Positions 44,307-53,712 are shown, counted from the stretch's first letter. The stretch is 64,000 bases of DNA from Mucilaginibacter sp. SJ (GCF_028993635.1 NZ_CP118631.1:1240001-1304000), one strand, 5' to 3'. The notes: a model not told the origin generated them from the letters alone. Numbers and translations: made by a program.

Positions 44307-45656
44307 TTATTTAATTCGTCCGTAAGCTTTGTCAAGGTCAACTTTGCTAACCAGGGCATCATAAAGGCCCTGGATATATTTGTTATCGGCATCTTCAAGC
44401 GATGTTTGAGCCTGTGTAACCTCAATGCTTGAGCCTACTCCCTGCTGATACTTCACTTTTGATACACGCAGTACTTCCTGTGCAAGCGCCTGGTTACGTT
44501 TTTGATTATTAAGAGATTGTAAGCCATTAATGTATGACACAGTTGCCACCTTTGCATCAAGGTTTATCGTATTTTTAAGGTTTACGAGGTCGTTTGTTGA
44601 TTTTTGCACCTCAATTTTTGCCTGTCTTACCTGGTTTAACCTTTGCCCGCCACTGAAAATAGGAACGTTGAGCGTTAAACCGATATAACTTGAAGGAAAA
44701 ACCTGGCTATAAAGCTTATTAAAATTGTTATTCTGATATGATGCCGCATAGCTGCCATTCGCACTTAGTGTCGGCAAATAAGTTGTTTTTTTGTTTTGCA
44801 GATCCAGCTCATTTAGTTTTTTCTGAGTCTCCTGCAGGGAGTACTCTATACGAGAGTGGTAAAAGCCCGTATCTACCGACATTTCTGCAACGTTATTATC
44901 AAGACTAACGTCGCTTAGCTTATCTTTCAACACAAGGTTTTCATCAACAGGCATTCCCATCTGAAACTTCAGCATTTGATAGTTCAAAGCCAATGAACGT
45001 ACAACGTTTTCGCGGTTAGTTATTAAATTATTGTATTGCACAGTAATGCGGTCTACATCAATTTTTTCAACAAAGCCTTGCTTATTTTGTGCTACGGTTT
45101 GGTCAACCTGCTGTTTTAACTGGGTTATATTAGCATCGTATAGTTTAATTTGTTCGTCGCTAACCAAAACCTGATAATATGCTTTGGTGACAGCAACGTT
45201 GGCTTCAATTTTTGAGCGGGTATAATTACGCTGTGAAAGCTCACGATATGTTCTTGAAGCCTTTAAACCAACAAGATAACTCCCGTTAAAAAGGATCTGG
45301 TTTAAACTAACACCAAGGTTTGATTGGTACTTTACACCAAATTTAACCGGCACAAAGGTACCAGGGGCTCCAAAAAACTCACCCGGTAATAACGTGGTTG
45401 GTATTTTAAGATAATCCTGGAATGAGGCTGAGCCGCTGATTTGGGGTAAGCCAATGCCGGTTGTTTCTTTAACCTTATACTCCGCACTTTTGATATCGAG
45501 ACCCGAGTTCACAACTGCGCTTTGGTGCTCGTAAGCATAATTGACACAATCCTGAACTGTAAAGTTATAGGTTTGTCCATTTGGCGTTGCCTCCTGCGCG
45601 TAGCTTTTAAAGGCTATGGCACAAAATACAGTTGCCGTAAAAAATAGATATTTCAT
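44307..45656 (-). CDS. TolC-family outer membrane efflux channel
   Basis: The 449-residue protein has a signal peptide (about 1-20) and two OEP repeats typical of TolC, with long helices and VKETTGIGLPQISGSASFQD and TTYLPTLSANGSYAASY strand-forming segments. It forms the outer-membrane exit duct for the RND pump encoded downstream. It follows the TetR gene by 80 bp and precedes the adaptor by 27 bp. Confidence 0.92.
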   Translation of the reverse strand: MKYLFFTATVFCAIAFKSYAQEATPNGQTYNFTVQDCVNYAYEHQSAVVNSGLDIKSAEYKVKETTGIGLPQISGSASFQDYLKIPTTLLPGEFFGAPGTFVPVKFGVKYQSNLGVSLNQILFNGSYLVGLKASRTYRELSQRNYTRSKIEANVAVTKAYYQVLVSDEQIKLYDANITQLKQQVDQTVAQNKQGFVEKIDVDRITVQYNNLITNRENVVRSLALNYQMLKFQMGMPVDENLVLKDKLSDVSLDNNVAEMSVDTGFYHSRIEYSLQETQKKLNELDLQNKKTTYLPTLSANGSYAASYQNNNFNKLYSQVFPSSYIGLTLNVPIFSGGQRLNQVRQAKIEVQKSTNDLVNLKNTINLDAKVATVSYINGLQSLNNQKRNQALAQEVLRVSKVKYQQGVGSSIEVTQAQTSLEDADNKYIQGLYDALVSKVDLDKAYGRIK

Positions 45657-45736
45657 TATATATATTGTGGTTGAGTGATTTACTTAAACTGATACAAATT
45701 TCTTTTAGCTATTGACAACCTTGTGTCAGCAGCCGG

Positions 45737-46348
45737 TTATTCATTATTAATATTTTTATATTCGTTAAGCAGCTTGTAGCCCTCAAGCGTACAAATGCCA
45801 TAGTTAAAATGATCTAAAAACTGAACTTGTACCTTCCAGGGGCTAAATTCAGTTACCGGGAATATTGAAGTGTTAAAACCCAACTCCACCTGGTTAACCC
45901 GCATCCGTGCCATTATCTTTACGTCAATATCCTTACGAATGTAACCCTGCCCCATACCTTTAGTTAAAAGTTCTTCCATTTTTTGGATCAGTACCCCTGC
46001 TTTAAACTTTTGAAAGTCGTCCCAGGCTTCAGAATGATATTTTTGCAGATCATGAATAACAATCGGGTTGATCCTTGAAAATATCTCTTCTGAGCATTTG
46101 GTCATGTTGATCATCTCTTCAATCACATTAGCTGATTTACTGATAATCTCATTCATTTGATCCTCATCTTCCTTCAGTTTCTTTTTTGTAAGGGCAACAA
46201 CTAATTCATTTTTGTCCCTGAAAAATTGATAGATCGTTTTTTTTGACATGCCAAGGTGCCTGGCTATATCATCCATCGTGATACTTTTAATCCCCGCCGT
46301 TAAAAACAGGTCTTCAGCACCTTTTATAATTCTTTCTATTTGACTCAT
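45737..46348 (-). CDS. TetR/AcrR regulator of the RND operon
   Basis: The 203-residue protein has the TetR helix-turn-helix (about 8-52, IKGAEDLFLTAGIKSITMDDIARHLGMSKKTIYQFFRDKNELV) and a ligand domain. It is the first gene of the efflux operon and would repress it. A -7 box on the minus strand and a 28-bp palindrome just upstream of it fit autoregulation. Inducing ligands are probably pump substrates. Confidence 0.92.
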   Translation of the reverse strand: MSQIERIIKGAEDLFLTAGIKSITMDDIARHLGMSKKTIYQFFRDKNELVVALTKKKLKEDEDQMNEIISKSANVIEEMINMTKCSEEIFSRINPIVIHDLQKYHSEAWDDFQKFKAGVLIQKMEELLTKGMGQGYIRKDIDVKIMARMRVNQVELGFNTSIFPVTEFSPWKVQVQFLDHFNYGICTLEGYKLLNEYKNINNE

Positions 46349-46361
46349 TGACTTTCCGGGT

Positions 46362-46398
46362 CAAAACTAAGGAAACATTTTTTGAATAAAAAGTTTCC
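46362..46398 (-). promoter_or_regulatory. TetR promoter and 28-bp operator palindrome
   Basis: On the minus strand TAGTTTTG (46369-46362) matches the -7 box, 13 bp before the TetR ATG. Immediately upstream lies a palindrome, 46371-46398, with arms GGAAACATTTTTTG and AATAAAAAGTTTCC matching at 12 of 14 positions. It covers the region between the -7 and -33 boxes, where a TetR repressor would block the promoter. Confidence 0.6.
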
Positions 46399-46519
46399 AT
46401 TCATTTTTACTTTTTCATTACAAATACTTGTTCATTTTTTTAAATCAATTAGTTATTGCTTGTTAACCAGTGGTTTATTTGCAAAGCTTTTAATCTGCCA
46501 ATGGCACATCAAAAATGAT

Positions 46520-46527
46520 TACCTTTG
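46520..46527 (+). promoter_or_regulatory. -7 promoter box of purB
   Basis: TACCTTTG matches TAnnTTTG exactly, 26 bp before the ATG at 46554. It lies downstream of the alternative ATG at 46515 and so decides for the shorter PurB. Confidence 0.55.
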
Positions 46528-46553
46528 CAAAAAATTATCACCACTCTTTTAAT

Positions 46554-47897
46554 ATGACGCTTACTCCACTTTCAGCGATCTCGCCTATTGATGGCCGTTA
46601 TAGACACACCACCGCCGAACTTGCCGGATACTTTTCAGAATATGCACTTATCAAGTATCGTGTGTTTGTTGAAATCGAATACTTCATCGCACTTGTTGAA
46701 TATCCACTACCTCAGTTACAATCATTTGATAAAAATCTATCAGAAAAGTTACGCGATATTTACAGGAATTTTTCGGAAGATGACGCAGAGAGTATCAAAG
46801 TGATTGAAAAAACGACAAATCATGATGTTAAAGCCGTTGAATATTTCATTAAAAAAGAGTTTGATAAATTAGGTTTGGAGCCTTACAAAGAGTTTATTCA
46901 CTTTGGCCTTACTTCTCAGGACATCAACAACACTGCTATTCCCTATACCTTTAAGCTTGCTCTGAATAACAGCTACTACCCTGCCATTAATACCTTGATT
47001 AGTATCCTGAAAGCATTTGCTGCCGAGTGGGAAAATGTTCCGTTATTGGCGCATACGCATGGCCAGCCAGCTTCTCCAACCCGGTTAGGCAAAGAGATCC
47101 TGGTATTTGTTGAACGTTTGGAAGCCCAGCTTGAGTTACTAAAGCCTATTCCAAATTCAGCCAAGTTTGGTGGTGCTACCGGTAATTTTAACGCTCACTT
47201 TATCGCCTATCCTGATAAGGACTGGAAATCATTCGGTAATCATTTTGTGAACGAAGTATTGGGTTTAAAACGCTCGCAGTTTACTACCCAAATTGAGCAC
47301 TACGATAATTTTGCCGCACAATGTGATGCTTTGAAACGCATTAATAATATCCTGATTGATCTTGACCGTGATATGTGGACTTACATATCCATGAACTACT
47401 TTAAGCAAAAGATCAAAGCGGGCGAAGTTGGTTCATCGGCTATGCCGCATAAAGTTAACCCTATCGACTTTGAAAACTCAGAAGGTAATCTGGGTATCGC
47501 CAATGCTTTATTTGAACACCTTGCAGCCAAGTTGCCGATTTCGAGGTTACAGCGCGACCTTACCGACTCGACCGTGCTAAGGAATATCGGTGTGCCTTTT
47601 GCGCATACATTGATCGCCATTAAATCAACCGTAAGGGGATTAAATAAATTGCTGCTGAATACTGATGCTATCAATGCCGATTTGGAAGCTAACTGGCCGG
47701 TTGTTGCAGAAGCTATCCAAACCATATTAAGGCGCGAAGGCTATCCTAATCCATATGAAGCCCTTAAAGACCTTACCCGTACCAATCAGCAAATCAACGC
47801 CAGCACAATAGCCGAGTTTGTTGATACGTTAAATGTAAGTAACGCCATTAAGGATGAGATTAAAAAGATAACACCATCGAATTATACAGGGATCTGA
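46554..47897 (+). CDS. purB: Adenylosuccinate lyase
   Basis: The 447-residue enzyme performs two steps of purine synthesis: SAICAR to AICAR plus fumarate, and adenylosuccinate to AMP plus fumarate. It starts MTLTPLSAISPIDGRYRHTT and has the fumarase/aspartase signature in GSSAMPHKVNPIDFENSEGN. His residues in TSQDINNTAIP and LLAHTHGQPASPTRLGKE complete the active site. Length and the PIDGRY start match the E. coli-type long form. I use ATG 46554 (see the -7 box at 46520) rather than ATG 46515. Single gene, divergent from the efflux regulator. Confidence 0.96.
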   Translation: MTLTPLSAISPIDGRYRHTTAELAGYFSEYALIKYRVFVEIEYFIALVEYPLPQLQSFDKNLSEKLRDIYRNFSEDDAESIKVIEKTTNHDVKAVEYFIKKEFDKLGLEPYKEFIHFGLTSQDINNTAIPYTFKLALNNSYYPAINTLISILKAFAAEWENVPLLAHTHGQPASPTRLGKEILVFVERLEAQLELLKPIPNSAKFGGATGNFNAHFIAYPDKDWKSFGNHFVNEVLGLKRSQFTTQIEHYDNFAAQCDALKRINNILIDLDRDMWTYISMNYFKQKIKAGEVGSSAMPHKVNPIDFENSEGNLGIANALFEHLAAKLPISRLQRDLTDSTVLRNIGVPFAHTLIAIKSTVRGLNKLLLNTDAINADLEANWPVVAEAIQTILRREGYPNPYEALKDLTRTNQQINASTIAEFVDTLNVSNAIKDEIKKITPSNYTGI

Positions 47898-47900
47898 GTT

Positions 47901-47990
47901 AGATGTGCAAATTTCAGATGTGTAGATTCATAAATAATAAATCATCAATAGATCAAAACATCATTTGCACATCTGCACATTTGAAATCGA
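47901..47990. repeat. Intergenic inverted repeat of AGATGTGCAAATTTC type
   Basis: The left part (47901-47923) reads AGATGTGCAAATTTCAGATG and the right part (47961-47990) carries TTTGCACATCTGCACATTTG, largely its inverse with a repeated unit. It lies between purB and the Nfu gene and may end purB transcription. Similar units recur in Bacteroidota spacers. Confidence 0.5.
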
Positions 47991-48045
47991 AAATCATCCG
48001 CATGTCATAACAAAGTTTAGGGTAGCTTTTAATAAAAAAGGTAGT

Positions 48046-48053
48046 TAAATTTG
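48046..48053 (+). promoter_or_regulatory. -7 promoter box of the Nfu gene
   Basis: TAAATTTG matches TAnnTTTG exactly, 29 bp before the ATG at 48083. A -33 TTTG is not evident. Confidence 0.5.
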
Positions 48054-48082
48054 TTAATTAGATTGAATAAAAACACGAAACG

Positions 48083-48634
48083 ATGAACATCAACGTATAT
48101 ACCGAATTAACGCCTAACCCGGCAACTATGAAATTCATAGTTAATAAACTGCTTATTAATGGCAGTGTTGACTTCCCTACTAAGGAAAGTGCCGAACATT
48201 CACCCTTTGCAAAGGAGCTTTATAAGTTTTCGTTTGTAAACGGCGTTTTCTTTGCCAGCAATTTTGTTACCATTACCAAAACGGAAGGCAGCGACTGGGC
48301 AGATGTTGAGCCGATAATGAAAGAGTTTGTTAAAGGCGCCGTTGAATCAGAGTTAAAGATCCAGTTAGAGGAAGAAGCCGAAGCCGGAAACTTTGAAGGC
48401 ACTGAAACTGAAGTTAAAATTCAGCAGATCCTGCATGACTACGTTCGCCCGGCTGTTGAGCAGGACGGCGGCGCTATTTCTTACCGCTCATTTAACGAGG
48501 GTGTTGTAACTGTTGAACTTCGCGGTTCATGCAGCGGTTGTCCGTCATCAACGGTGACCCTTAAAGCCGGTATCGAAAACCTGCTTAAACGTATGGTTCC
48601 TGAAGTTACTGAAGTGGTTTCTGAAGCGTTATAA
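48083..48634 (+). CDS. Nfu-type iron-sulfur scaffold/carrier protein
   Basis: The 183-residue protein has an N-terminal Nfu domain (INVYTELTPNPATMKFIVNKLL, about 1-90) and a C-terminal NifU-like domain with the cluster-binding CxxC in GSCSGCPSSTVTLKAGIEN. It holds or delivers [4Fe-4S] clusters to apo-proteins in the cytoplasm, as mitochondrial NFU1 does. It is a single gene ended by the hairpin at 48673-48702. Confidence 0.92.
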   Translation: MNINVYTELTPNPATMKFIVNKLLINGSVDFPTKESAEHSPFAKELYKFSFVNGVFFASNFVTITKTEGSDWADVEPIMKEFVKGAVESELKIQLEEEAEAGNFEGTETEVKIQQILHDYVRPAVEQDGGAISYRSFNEGVVTVELRGSCSGCPSSTVTLKAGIENLLKRMVPEVTEVVSEAL

Positions 48635-48672
48635 TATTTGAGAATTGGGGTTCGAGCCCCAGTTGCTTACCC

Positions 48673-48702
48673 AAAAGCCTTTCATGAAAATGAGGGGCTT
48701 TT
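48673..48702 (+). terminator. Terminator of the Nfu gene
   Basis: AAAAGCCTTTCAT (48673-48685), tetraloop GAAA and ATGAGGGGCTTTT (48690-48702) form a 13-bp stem with two G-U pairs, A-rich before and T-rich after. Just before it lies a 36-nt stretch resembling a tRNA 3' end (48641-48676). Confidence 0.75.
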
Positions 48703-48842
48703 GCCTTTTATTCATTAACCACACATTACTTGCTATTAGCTCGAAGAGTCACGAGTAGCCCGCGTTTTAGTCTCATCCTTCATACTCGCGCCAGAGTAAA
48801 AGAATTTCCCGTCTAAAAATCGGTGAAATCGCAAAGATAAAA

Positions 48843-49634
48843 CTACTTAAAATACTTCCCAATCACCTGCAACATCTCCTCCGTTATCTTCCCATTGGTT
48901 GCCAATAACTCACGGGTGTCCAACACTTCAGGGCCACCTTTAAAATTGACCACTTCTCCCCCGGCTTGTTTTACAATCACTATACCGGCGGCAACATCCC
49001 AGGCGTTGAGGTTATACTCATAAAAAGCATCAAAACGACCACAGGCGGTATAAGCCAGGTCAACGGCGGCAGAACCCAAGCGGCGTAAGCCATGACTGCT
49101 GCGCATCAGTTCTGTAAACAATTCGATATAGGCAGCCTGCTTGGTAAAATCGTAATATGGGAACCCGGTTGCCAATAAGCTGGTGCCTATTGTTTTGTTT
49201 TTACTTACGCTGATCTCTTTACCGTTCAGGTATGCAGGTGCATCCTTCCAGGCGTAAAAGCATTCGTCAAGGTTTATTTCATATACCACGCCGGCTATCA
49301 GCTCATCGTATTCTTTTAAAGCAATACTTACTGAAAAAGCGGGTACTCCATGAATGAAATTGGTAGTACCATCCAGAGGGTCAATGATCCAGTTGTAACG
49401 CTCGCCAATTTTGGTGGTTGTCTTTTCTTCGGTGATGAACCCTGCTTCAGGCAAAATCTTGCTCAGGCCTTTTACTATAGTTTCTTCGGCGGTTTTATCA
49501 ACGTAGGATACCATATCGTTGAGGCCTTTATATTCTATCTTATCAGGATCAAATGCTTTACGTTCCTGCCTGATGAAATCACCCGCCTGTTTTGAAACTT
49601 CAATTACCTGGTTTATGATGTTCGCTGTTTGCAT
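48843..49634 (-). CDS. Inositol monophosphatase family protein
   Basis: The 263-residue Mg-dependent phosphatase has metal ligands Glu70, Asp85 and Asp88 in EEKTTTKIGERYNWIIDPLDG and a further Asp in NAWDVAAGIVIVKQAGG. Members hydrolyse inositol phosphate, fructose bisphosphate, PAP or other sugar phosphates; the exact substrate is not determined. It is the last gene of a leftward run mtaB-lgt-gtrA-this gene, starting inside the 3' end of gtrA by 35 bp. Confidence 0.92.
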   Translation of the reverse strand: MQTANIINQVIEVSKQAGDFIRQERKAFDPDKIEYKGLNDMVSYVDKTAEETIVKGLSKILPEAGFITEEKTTTKIGERYNWIIDPLDGTTNFIHGVPAFSVSIALKEYDELIAGVVYEINLDECFYAWKDAPAYLNGKEISVSKNKTIGTSLLATGFPYYDFTKQAAYIELFTELMRSSHGLRRLGSAAVDLAYTACGRFDAFYEYNLNAWDVAAGIVIVKQAGGEVVNFKGGPEVLDTRELLATNGKITEEMLQVIGKYFK

Positions 49635-50088
49635 GGTTACGTTTTAATGATAAGCTAAATGAAAAAACTTTATGGATAAAAAAGCTGGCGAAGAACAAGC
49701 TTAATGCAGCCGAGATCCGTGCTACTGTAGGGTTAAAGCTGCAAGTTTGGATCAATATTTTTACAACTGATAAGTTGGCGAAGAAACCGATTATAGCCAC
49801 CGTTACAAAGCGAAAAAACTGCTTGCGCGGCGCGGATTTAGATTCATTGAACACCATGTAACGGGTAATTAAAAAATTAACTACAACTCCCATAAAAAAC
49901 GATAATGCCAATGATACGGTATAGTTACGAACGGTAAGCCCGAATATCCTATAAGTATGCTGTATTAGCAGGTTGTGGTAAAAAAGATAAAACGCCGAAA
50001 CATCCACCAAAAAACCGGCACCGGCCGAAACTACAAATCTGAATACCTGGTTATGGATTAAACTGCCTTTTGATTTGTTATCAGCCAT
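49600..50088 (-). CDS. GtrA family membrane protein
   Basis: The 162-residue protein has four membrane helices and the GtrA pattern [21 protein letters not shown] plus [17 protein letters not shown]. GtrA-like proteins flip undecaprenyl-linked sugars for modification of surface glycans. It overlaps lgt by 8 bp at its start and the phosphatase by 35 bp at its end, so the three are translationally coupled. No glycosyltransferase is adjacent. Confidence 0.88.
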   Translation of the reverse strand: MADNKSKGSLIHNQVFRFVVSAGAGFLVDVSAFYLFYHNLLIQHTYRIFGLTVRNYTVSLALSFFMGVVVNFLITRYMVFNESKSAPRKQFFRFVTVAIIGFFANLSVVKILIQTCSFNPTVARISAALSLFFASFFIHKVFSFSLSLKRNHANSEHHKPGN

Positions 50089-51250
50089 TTGTTGTGCCCA
50101 GCGCTTTCTTTTCTTTGTTTAATCCGGTTACAATAAGTGTAATACCACCTAAAACCATGATCACAGAGATCATTTCGGCCTGGGTAAATGAAACACCCGC
50201 AACAACATACTTTGTATTAACCCTGATGAGCTCAATAAAGAAACGCTCAACACCTGCTAATATCATGTATATACCAAACAAAACGCCCGGAGCTTTAAAA
50301 ATGTGCCTTATTTTCCACAATACAAAGAACAGTAATAAACAAATTACAGATTCATAAAATGAAGTTGGATAAACCGGATATTGCAGTTCATGACAAAATT
50401 TGCCCATGCAATTTACCATTTGCACACCTTCGTCGTTCACGTTGTGCGGAAATTTAAAGCTCCACATCCAATCAGGTGCCCAGCTTAACCAATGAGGCTT
50501 TGGCGCCAGATTAACTATACCCCAATCACCATCACCACTCATCTGGCAGCCGATACGGCCTAATGCATAAGCCAGCATCATGCCCGGGCCGCCGATATCA
50601 AGCATATCCAGCGGTTTAATGCCGTGTTTGTTAGCAATATAGAGTACTGCCGCGCCACCGCAGATCAGACCACCGTAAAAGGTAAATCCGCTGGTACCTA
50701 TCAGCATACCAACCGGATCTTTCATGAAATCGCCCCAGTTTTCAAGCCCATTGAAGAGTTTAGCGCCCGCAAAACCGAATACCGCTGCCCAAAGCAATAT
50801 ACTGCCCAGCAATTCATGTGGATGTGCGTCAACGTCTTTGGTTACCGGCTTGTCGAGCTTTTGTTTTTGTGCTTCATACCAGGCCCAGTAAGCAAACGCT
50901 GCTGCTCCAAGGATCCCACCTATCCAGTTGCCTCGCAGGGATAACAAAAACTCCTGCGGGTTATCTATAAGAGCCTGGTAATTGAGAATACAGTCAACAA
51001 TTTTATAGCCTAATATGAAGCCAAAAACACCATTTCCCGCAAGCTCGGCATTTGAAGCCGGCAACCCGATAGTAACCCGTTTTTTAAAAGTATGGATAAC
51101 ACCCAACGCTTCTTTACGTTTAAACTCCTGGCCAAACGCCCAGTAAGCGCCTACAAAAGCTATCGCTACAAAAAAGCCAAAGGTTTGTATAGGCAAAGGA
51201 AGATTAAAACCAAAAAGGTATTTCAGTAACGATGTAAGCGTTGGAAACAT
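50081..51250 (-). CDS. lgt: Prolipoprotein diacylglyceryl transferase
   Basis: The enzyme moves diacylglycerol from phosphatidylglycerol onto the lipobox Cys of prolipoproteins. The protein has 389 residues; classical Lgt has about 270-290. The signature is [14 protein letters not shown] with essential Arg and Gly residues, preceded by [19 protein letters not shown]. An N-terminal extension and a longer loop account for the extra length, as in other Bacteroidota Lgt proteins. It is 27 bp after mtaB and overlaps gtrA. It is essential for the two lipoproteins encoded here (43170 and 63382). Confidence 0.93.
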   Translation of the reverse strand: MFPTLTSLLKYLFGFNLPLPIQTFGFFVAIAFVGAYWAFGQEFKRKEALGVIHTFKKRVTIGLPASNAELAGNGVFGFILGYKIVDCILNYQALIDNPQEFLLSLRGNWIGGILGAAAFAYWAWYEAQKQKLDKPVTKDVDAHPHELLGSILLWAAVFGFAGAKLFNGLENWGDFMKDPVGMLIGTSGFTFYGGLICGGAAVLYIANKHGIKPLDMLDIGGPGMMLAYALGRIGCQMSGDGDWGIVNLAPKPHWLSWAPDWMWSFKFPHNVNDEGVQMVNCMGKFCHELQYPVYPTSFYESVICLLLFFVLWKIRHIFKAPGVLFGIYMILAGVERFFIELIRVNTKYVVAGVSFTQAEMISVIMVLGGITLIVTGLNKEKKALGTTNG

Positions 51251-51277
51251 AGGTTATATTTTAGGCGAATATAGAAT

Positions 51278-52597
51278 TTAATGCACAAATATTTCTTCGC
51301 CTTCTGTTATTTCAACATCACCATCAGGTGAAATATTTGTTAGGTGCACCGTTTTTAATTCGTTCACCAGTACAGGATCATACTTGGTGCGTACTTTCAC
51401 ATAGTTACGGGTAAAGCCGTGCATAAAGCCATCTTTGATATCACCCTCAAATAAAACTTCCTGGTTTTTACCGAGCTGGCTTTCATAAAAAGCACGGCGC
51501 TTTTTGTCTGACAGGATATGCAGCATTTTACTCCTTTCCCCGCGTGCAGAGCCGGGGACCGCGCCAGTCATCTGGGCTGCCAGGGTATTTTCCCTTTCCG
51601 AATAAGTAAATACGTGCAGGTATGATATATTAAGTTCGTTGAGGAAGTTATAGGTATCGATAAAATCCTCCCTTGTTTCGCCGGGAAAACCAACGATCAC
51701 GTCTACACCGATGCAGCAATCGGGCATCAGCTCTTTTATTTTGGCAACGCGGTTAACGTAAAGGTCGCGCTTGTAACGGCGGCGCATCAGCCCCAGGATC
51801 TTATCCGAACCTGATTGCAGCGGGATATGAAAATGTGGCACGAAACGTTTTGAAGCAGCTACAAAAGCAATGATCTCGTCGGTAAGCAGGTTAGGCTCGA
51901 TAGATGAGATCCTGAAACGGTCGATACCTTCTACCTCATCAAGGGCCTTAACCAAATCAAAAAACTTGTCTTCGCGTTTACCGTTCCGGATCCCGAAATC
52001 GCCAAGGTTTACGCCGGTAAGCACAATTTCTTTTACACCCGACTCAGCAATTTGCTTTGCCTGCGCTACAACATTTTCAATGGTATCGCTCCTGCTGGCG
52101 CCGCGGGCCAGTGGAATGGTACAAAACGTACAGGAATAATCGCAGCCATCCTGCACTTTCAGGAAAGTACGGGTACGGTCGCCAAAAGAATATGCGGGTA
52201 CAAACTCATTAGCTTCAGACACGGGCTGATTAAGCACCAGCGCCTTTGGCCTTTTGGTTAAATCGGTAATGTGATCAACAATCTGGAATTTTTCGGCAGC
52301 GCCAAGTACCATATCTACGCCAGGGATTTCGGCAATTTCCTGTGGTTTTAGCTGTGCGTAGCAACCTACTATGGTTACGTAGGCATTAGGTGAAATTTTA
52401 AGCGCCTCTTTAACAATCTTCTTACACTTTTTATCGGCATTGTCAGTTACCGAGCAGGTATTGATCACAAAAACATCCGGTGTTTCGGTAAAATTTACCG
52501 TATCATAACCGGCCTGGTTAAACAGCCGACCAATGGATGAGGTCTCTGAATAATTCAGCTTGCAGCCTAAAGTGTAAAAAGCGACTTTCTTGTTCAT
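51278..52597 (-). CDS. mtaB: tRNA t6A37 methylthiotransferase MtaB
   Basis: The 439-residue radical-SAM enzyme converts t6A37 to ms2t6A in tRNA. It has the N-terminal MTTase domain (KVAFYTLGCKLNYSETSSIG, with Cys residues in TCSVTDNADKKC and VGCYAQ for the auxiliary cluster), the radical-SAM CxxxCxxC in DGCDYSCTFCTIP and a C-terminal TRAM domain. I start at ATG 52597; a TTG at 52609 is in frame but lies at the promoter. First gene of the mtaB-lgt-gtrA-phosphatase operon. Confidence 0.93.
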   Translation of the reverse strand: MNKKVAFYTLGCKLNYSETSSIGRLFNQAGYDTVNFTETPDVFVINTCSVTDNADKKCKKIVKEALKISPNAYVTIVGCYAQLKPQEIAEIPGVDMVLGAAEKFQIVDHITDLTKRPKALVLNQPVSEANEFVPAYSFGDRTRTFLKVQDGCDYSCTFCTIPLARGASRSDTIENVVAQAKQIAESGVKEIVLTGVNLGDFGIRNGKREDKFFDLVKALDEVEGIDRFRISSIEPNLLTDEIIAFVAASKRFVPHFHIPLQSGSDKILGLMRRRYKRDLYVNRVAKIKELMPDCCIGVDVIVGFPGETREDFIDTYNFLNELNISYLHVFTYSERENTLAAQMTGAVPGSARGERSKMLHILSDKKRRAFYESQLGKNQEVLFEGDIKDGFMHGFTRNYVKVRTKYDPVLVNELKTVHLTNISPDGDVEITEGEEIFVH

Positions 52598-52606
52598 TTC
52601 AATCGG

Positions 52607-52614
52607 CAAAGATA
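52607..52614 (-). promoter_or_regulatory. -7 promoter box of the mtaB operon
   Basis: On the minus strand TATCTTTG matches TAnnTTTG exactly. Nine bases separate it from the ATG at 52597, so the leader would be only a few nucleotides. It excludes the TTG at 52609 as a start. Confidence 0.5.
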
Positions 52615-52791
52615 ATGTTTTTTAAAGAAATGCCTATTTCAGCAATTTCACTTCAAGGTAAAAAGTAATTGTAAAATTATGGGTGTCCCAAAATCGCCAT
52701 TCCCCAAATAAAATTGATTTCGCTTTCGCCGCGTTTTTAAAATGTCCCACTTTTTGAGAGTGAAACGCAAAACATGCTTTTTATGAAACAT

Positions 52792-52850
52792 ATTGATAAT
52801 CAAATCTTTAACATTTCACCTGAAACATCGATAAATATTTGATTATCAAT
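52792..52850. repeat. Perfect 14-bp inverted repeat with a nested palindrome
   Basis: ATTGATAATCAAAT (52792-52805) and ATTTGATTATCAAT (52837-52850) are perfect inverses around 31 bp that contain TTTCACCTGAAA (52814-52825). It lies in a 500-bp spacer between two divergent operons with no supported gene. The arms are too AT-rich for a terminator. Nearby, TGTCCCA occurs twice in the same direction (52685 and 52744), which may be a trace of a lost mobile element. Confidence 0.6.
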
Positions 52851-53100
52851 AACTAAAACTTTAAGGAGTATAAATTCATCACTTAAGGACTTACTTTTAT
52901 TTTCGGCTTTTTTTGATGTTTTTTTGAGTTTTTTTGAACCTGCAGAGCGTCTTGCCAATACCCACTGACAAAACAGTGCCACCATCGTTGCTTTAGTTTT
53001 TCTATAAACAAGAGCCTCTTTATAAGCTCGGTATTTTCATAATCCTGGTAATTTACCTATTTTCACTGCGGATAAACGTAAACCCTAAACCACCCATACC

Positions 53101-53709
53101 ATGATCATATACGGCACCAAAGCGAAACTATTAAAAGCTGAAATAACAAGCGACATCTGCCCAAACTGCAATACAACCAACAGTATCCAGATGAATGTAT
53201 TTCAACGCTGGGCGCATATTTTCTGGATCCCGTTTTTCCCGATAGGTAAAACAGGCGTATCCCAATGCCTCCATTGCAGGCAGGTTTTGAAGCTTAAGGA
53301 AATGCCCGCCTCGCTCAAATTAAGCTATGATAATATAAAATCTCAAACTACAATACCTGTGTGGACATTTGCAGGCTGTTTCCTGATCGTTATCGGTTCG
53401 ATATTTTTTTATATCAGCGAAAAGCAGAAAGCAAAAAAAGTAAACCAATGGGTTTTATCGCCTCAAAAAAACGATGTGTTTCACATCAAACTTAAAAACG
53501 ATCACTATACCCTTTACAAGGTGAATAAGGTTTCCGGCGATTCTGTTTACCTGGCCTTAAACAAATATGAATCGGACCGTGAAGAGGGCCTTGATGATAT
53601 CGCGGCAAAGGGTGATACCGCCTATGATAACGCCCAGCAAGGTATTGCCAAGCCGTTCCTTGTGGAAATGGCCAAAGAAGGAGCTATCCTGGATATTGAG
53701 CGCAAATAA
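53101..53709 (+). CDS. Zinc-ribbon membrane protein of unknown function
   Basis: The 202-residue protein has a zinc-ribbon-like start with two Cys pairs (CPNC near 20-23 and CLHC near 57-60) separated by the WAHIFWIPFFPIGKTGVSQ segment typical of zinc-ribbon_15-like proteins. One membrane helix (about 85-105) is followed by a hydrophilic C-terminal domain. It may tether a ribbon domain to the inner face of the membrane. It starts a two-gene unit; the next gene begins 3 bp after its stop. Confidence 0.75.
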   Translation: MIIYGTKAKLLKAEITSDICPNCNTTNSIQMNVFQRWAHIFWIPFFPIGKTGVSQCLHCRQVLKLKEMPASLKLSYDNIKSQTTIPVWTFAGCFLIVIGSIFFYISEKQKAKKVNQWVLSPQKNDVFHIKLKNDHYTLYKVNKVSGDSVYLALNKYESDREEGLDDIAAKGDTAYDNAQQGIAKPFLVEMAKEGAILDIERK

Positions 53710-53712
53710 GCT

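Noticed and set aside
52800..52985. 61-codon minus-strand frame rich in Lys
   Set aside because: It overlaps one arm of the inverted repeat, is low in complexity and has no recognisable domain or terminator.
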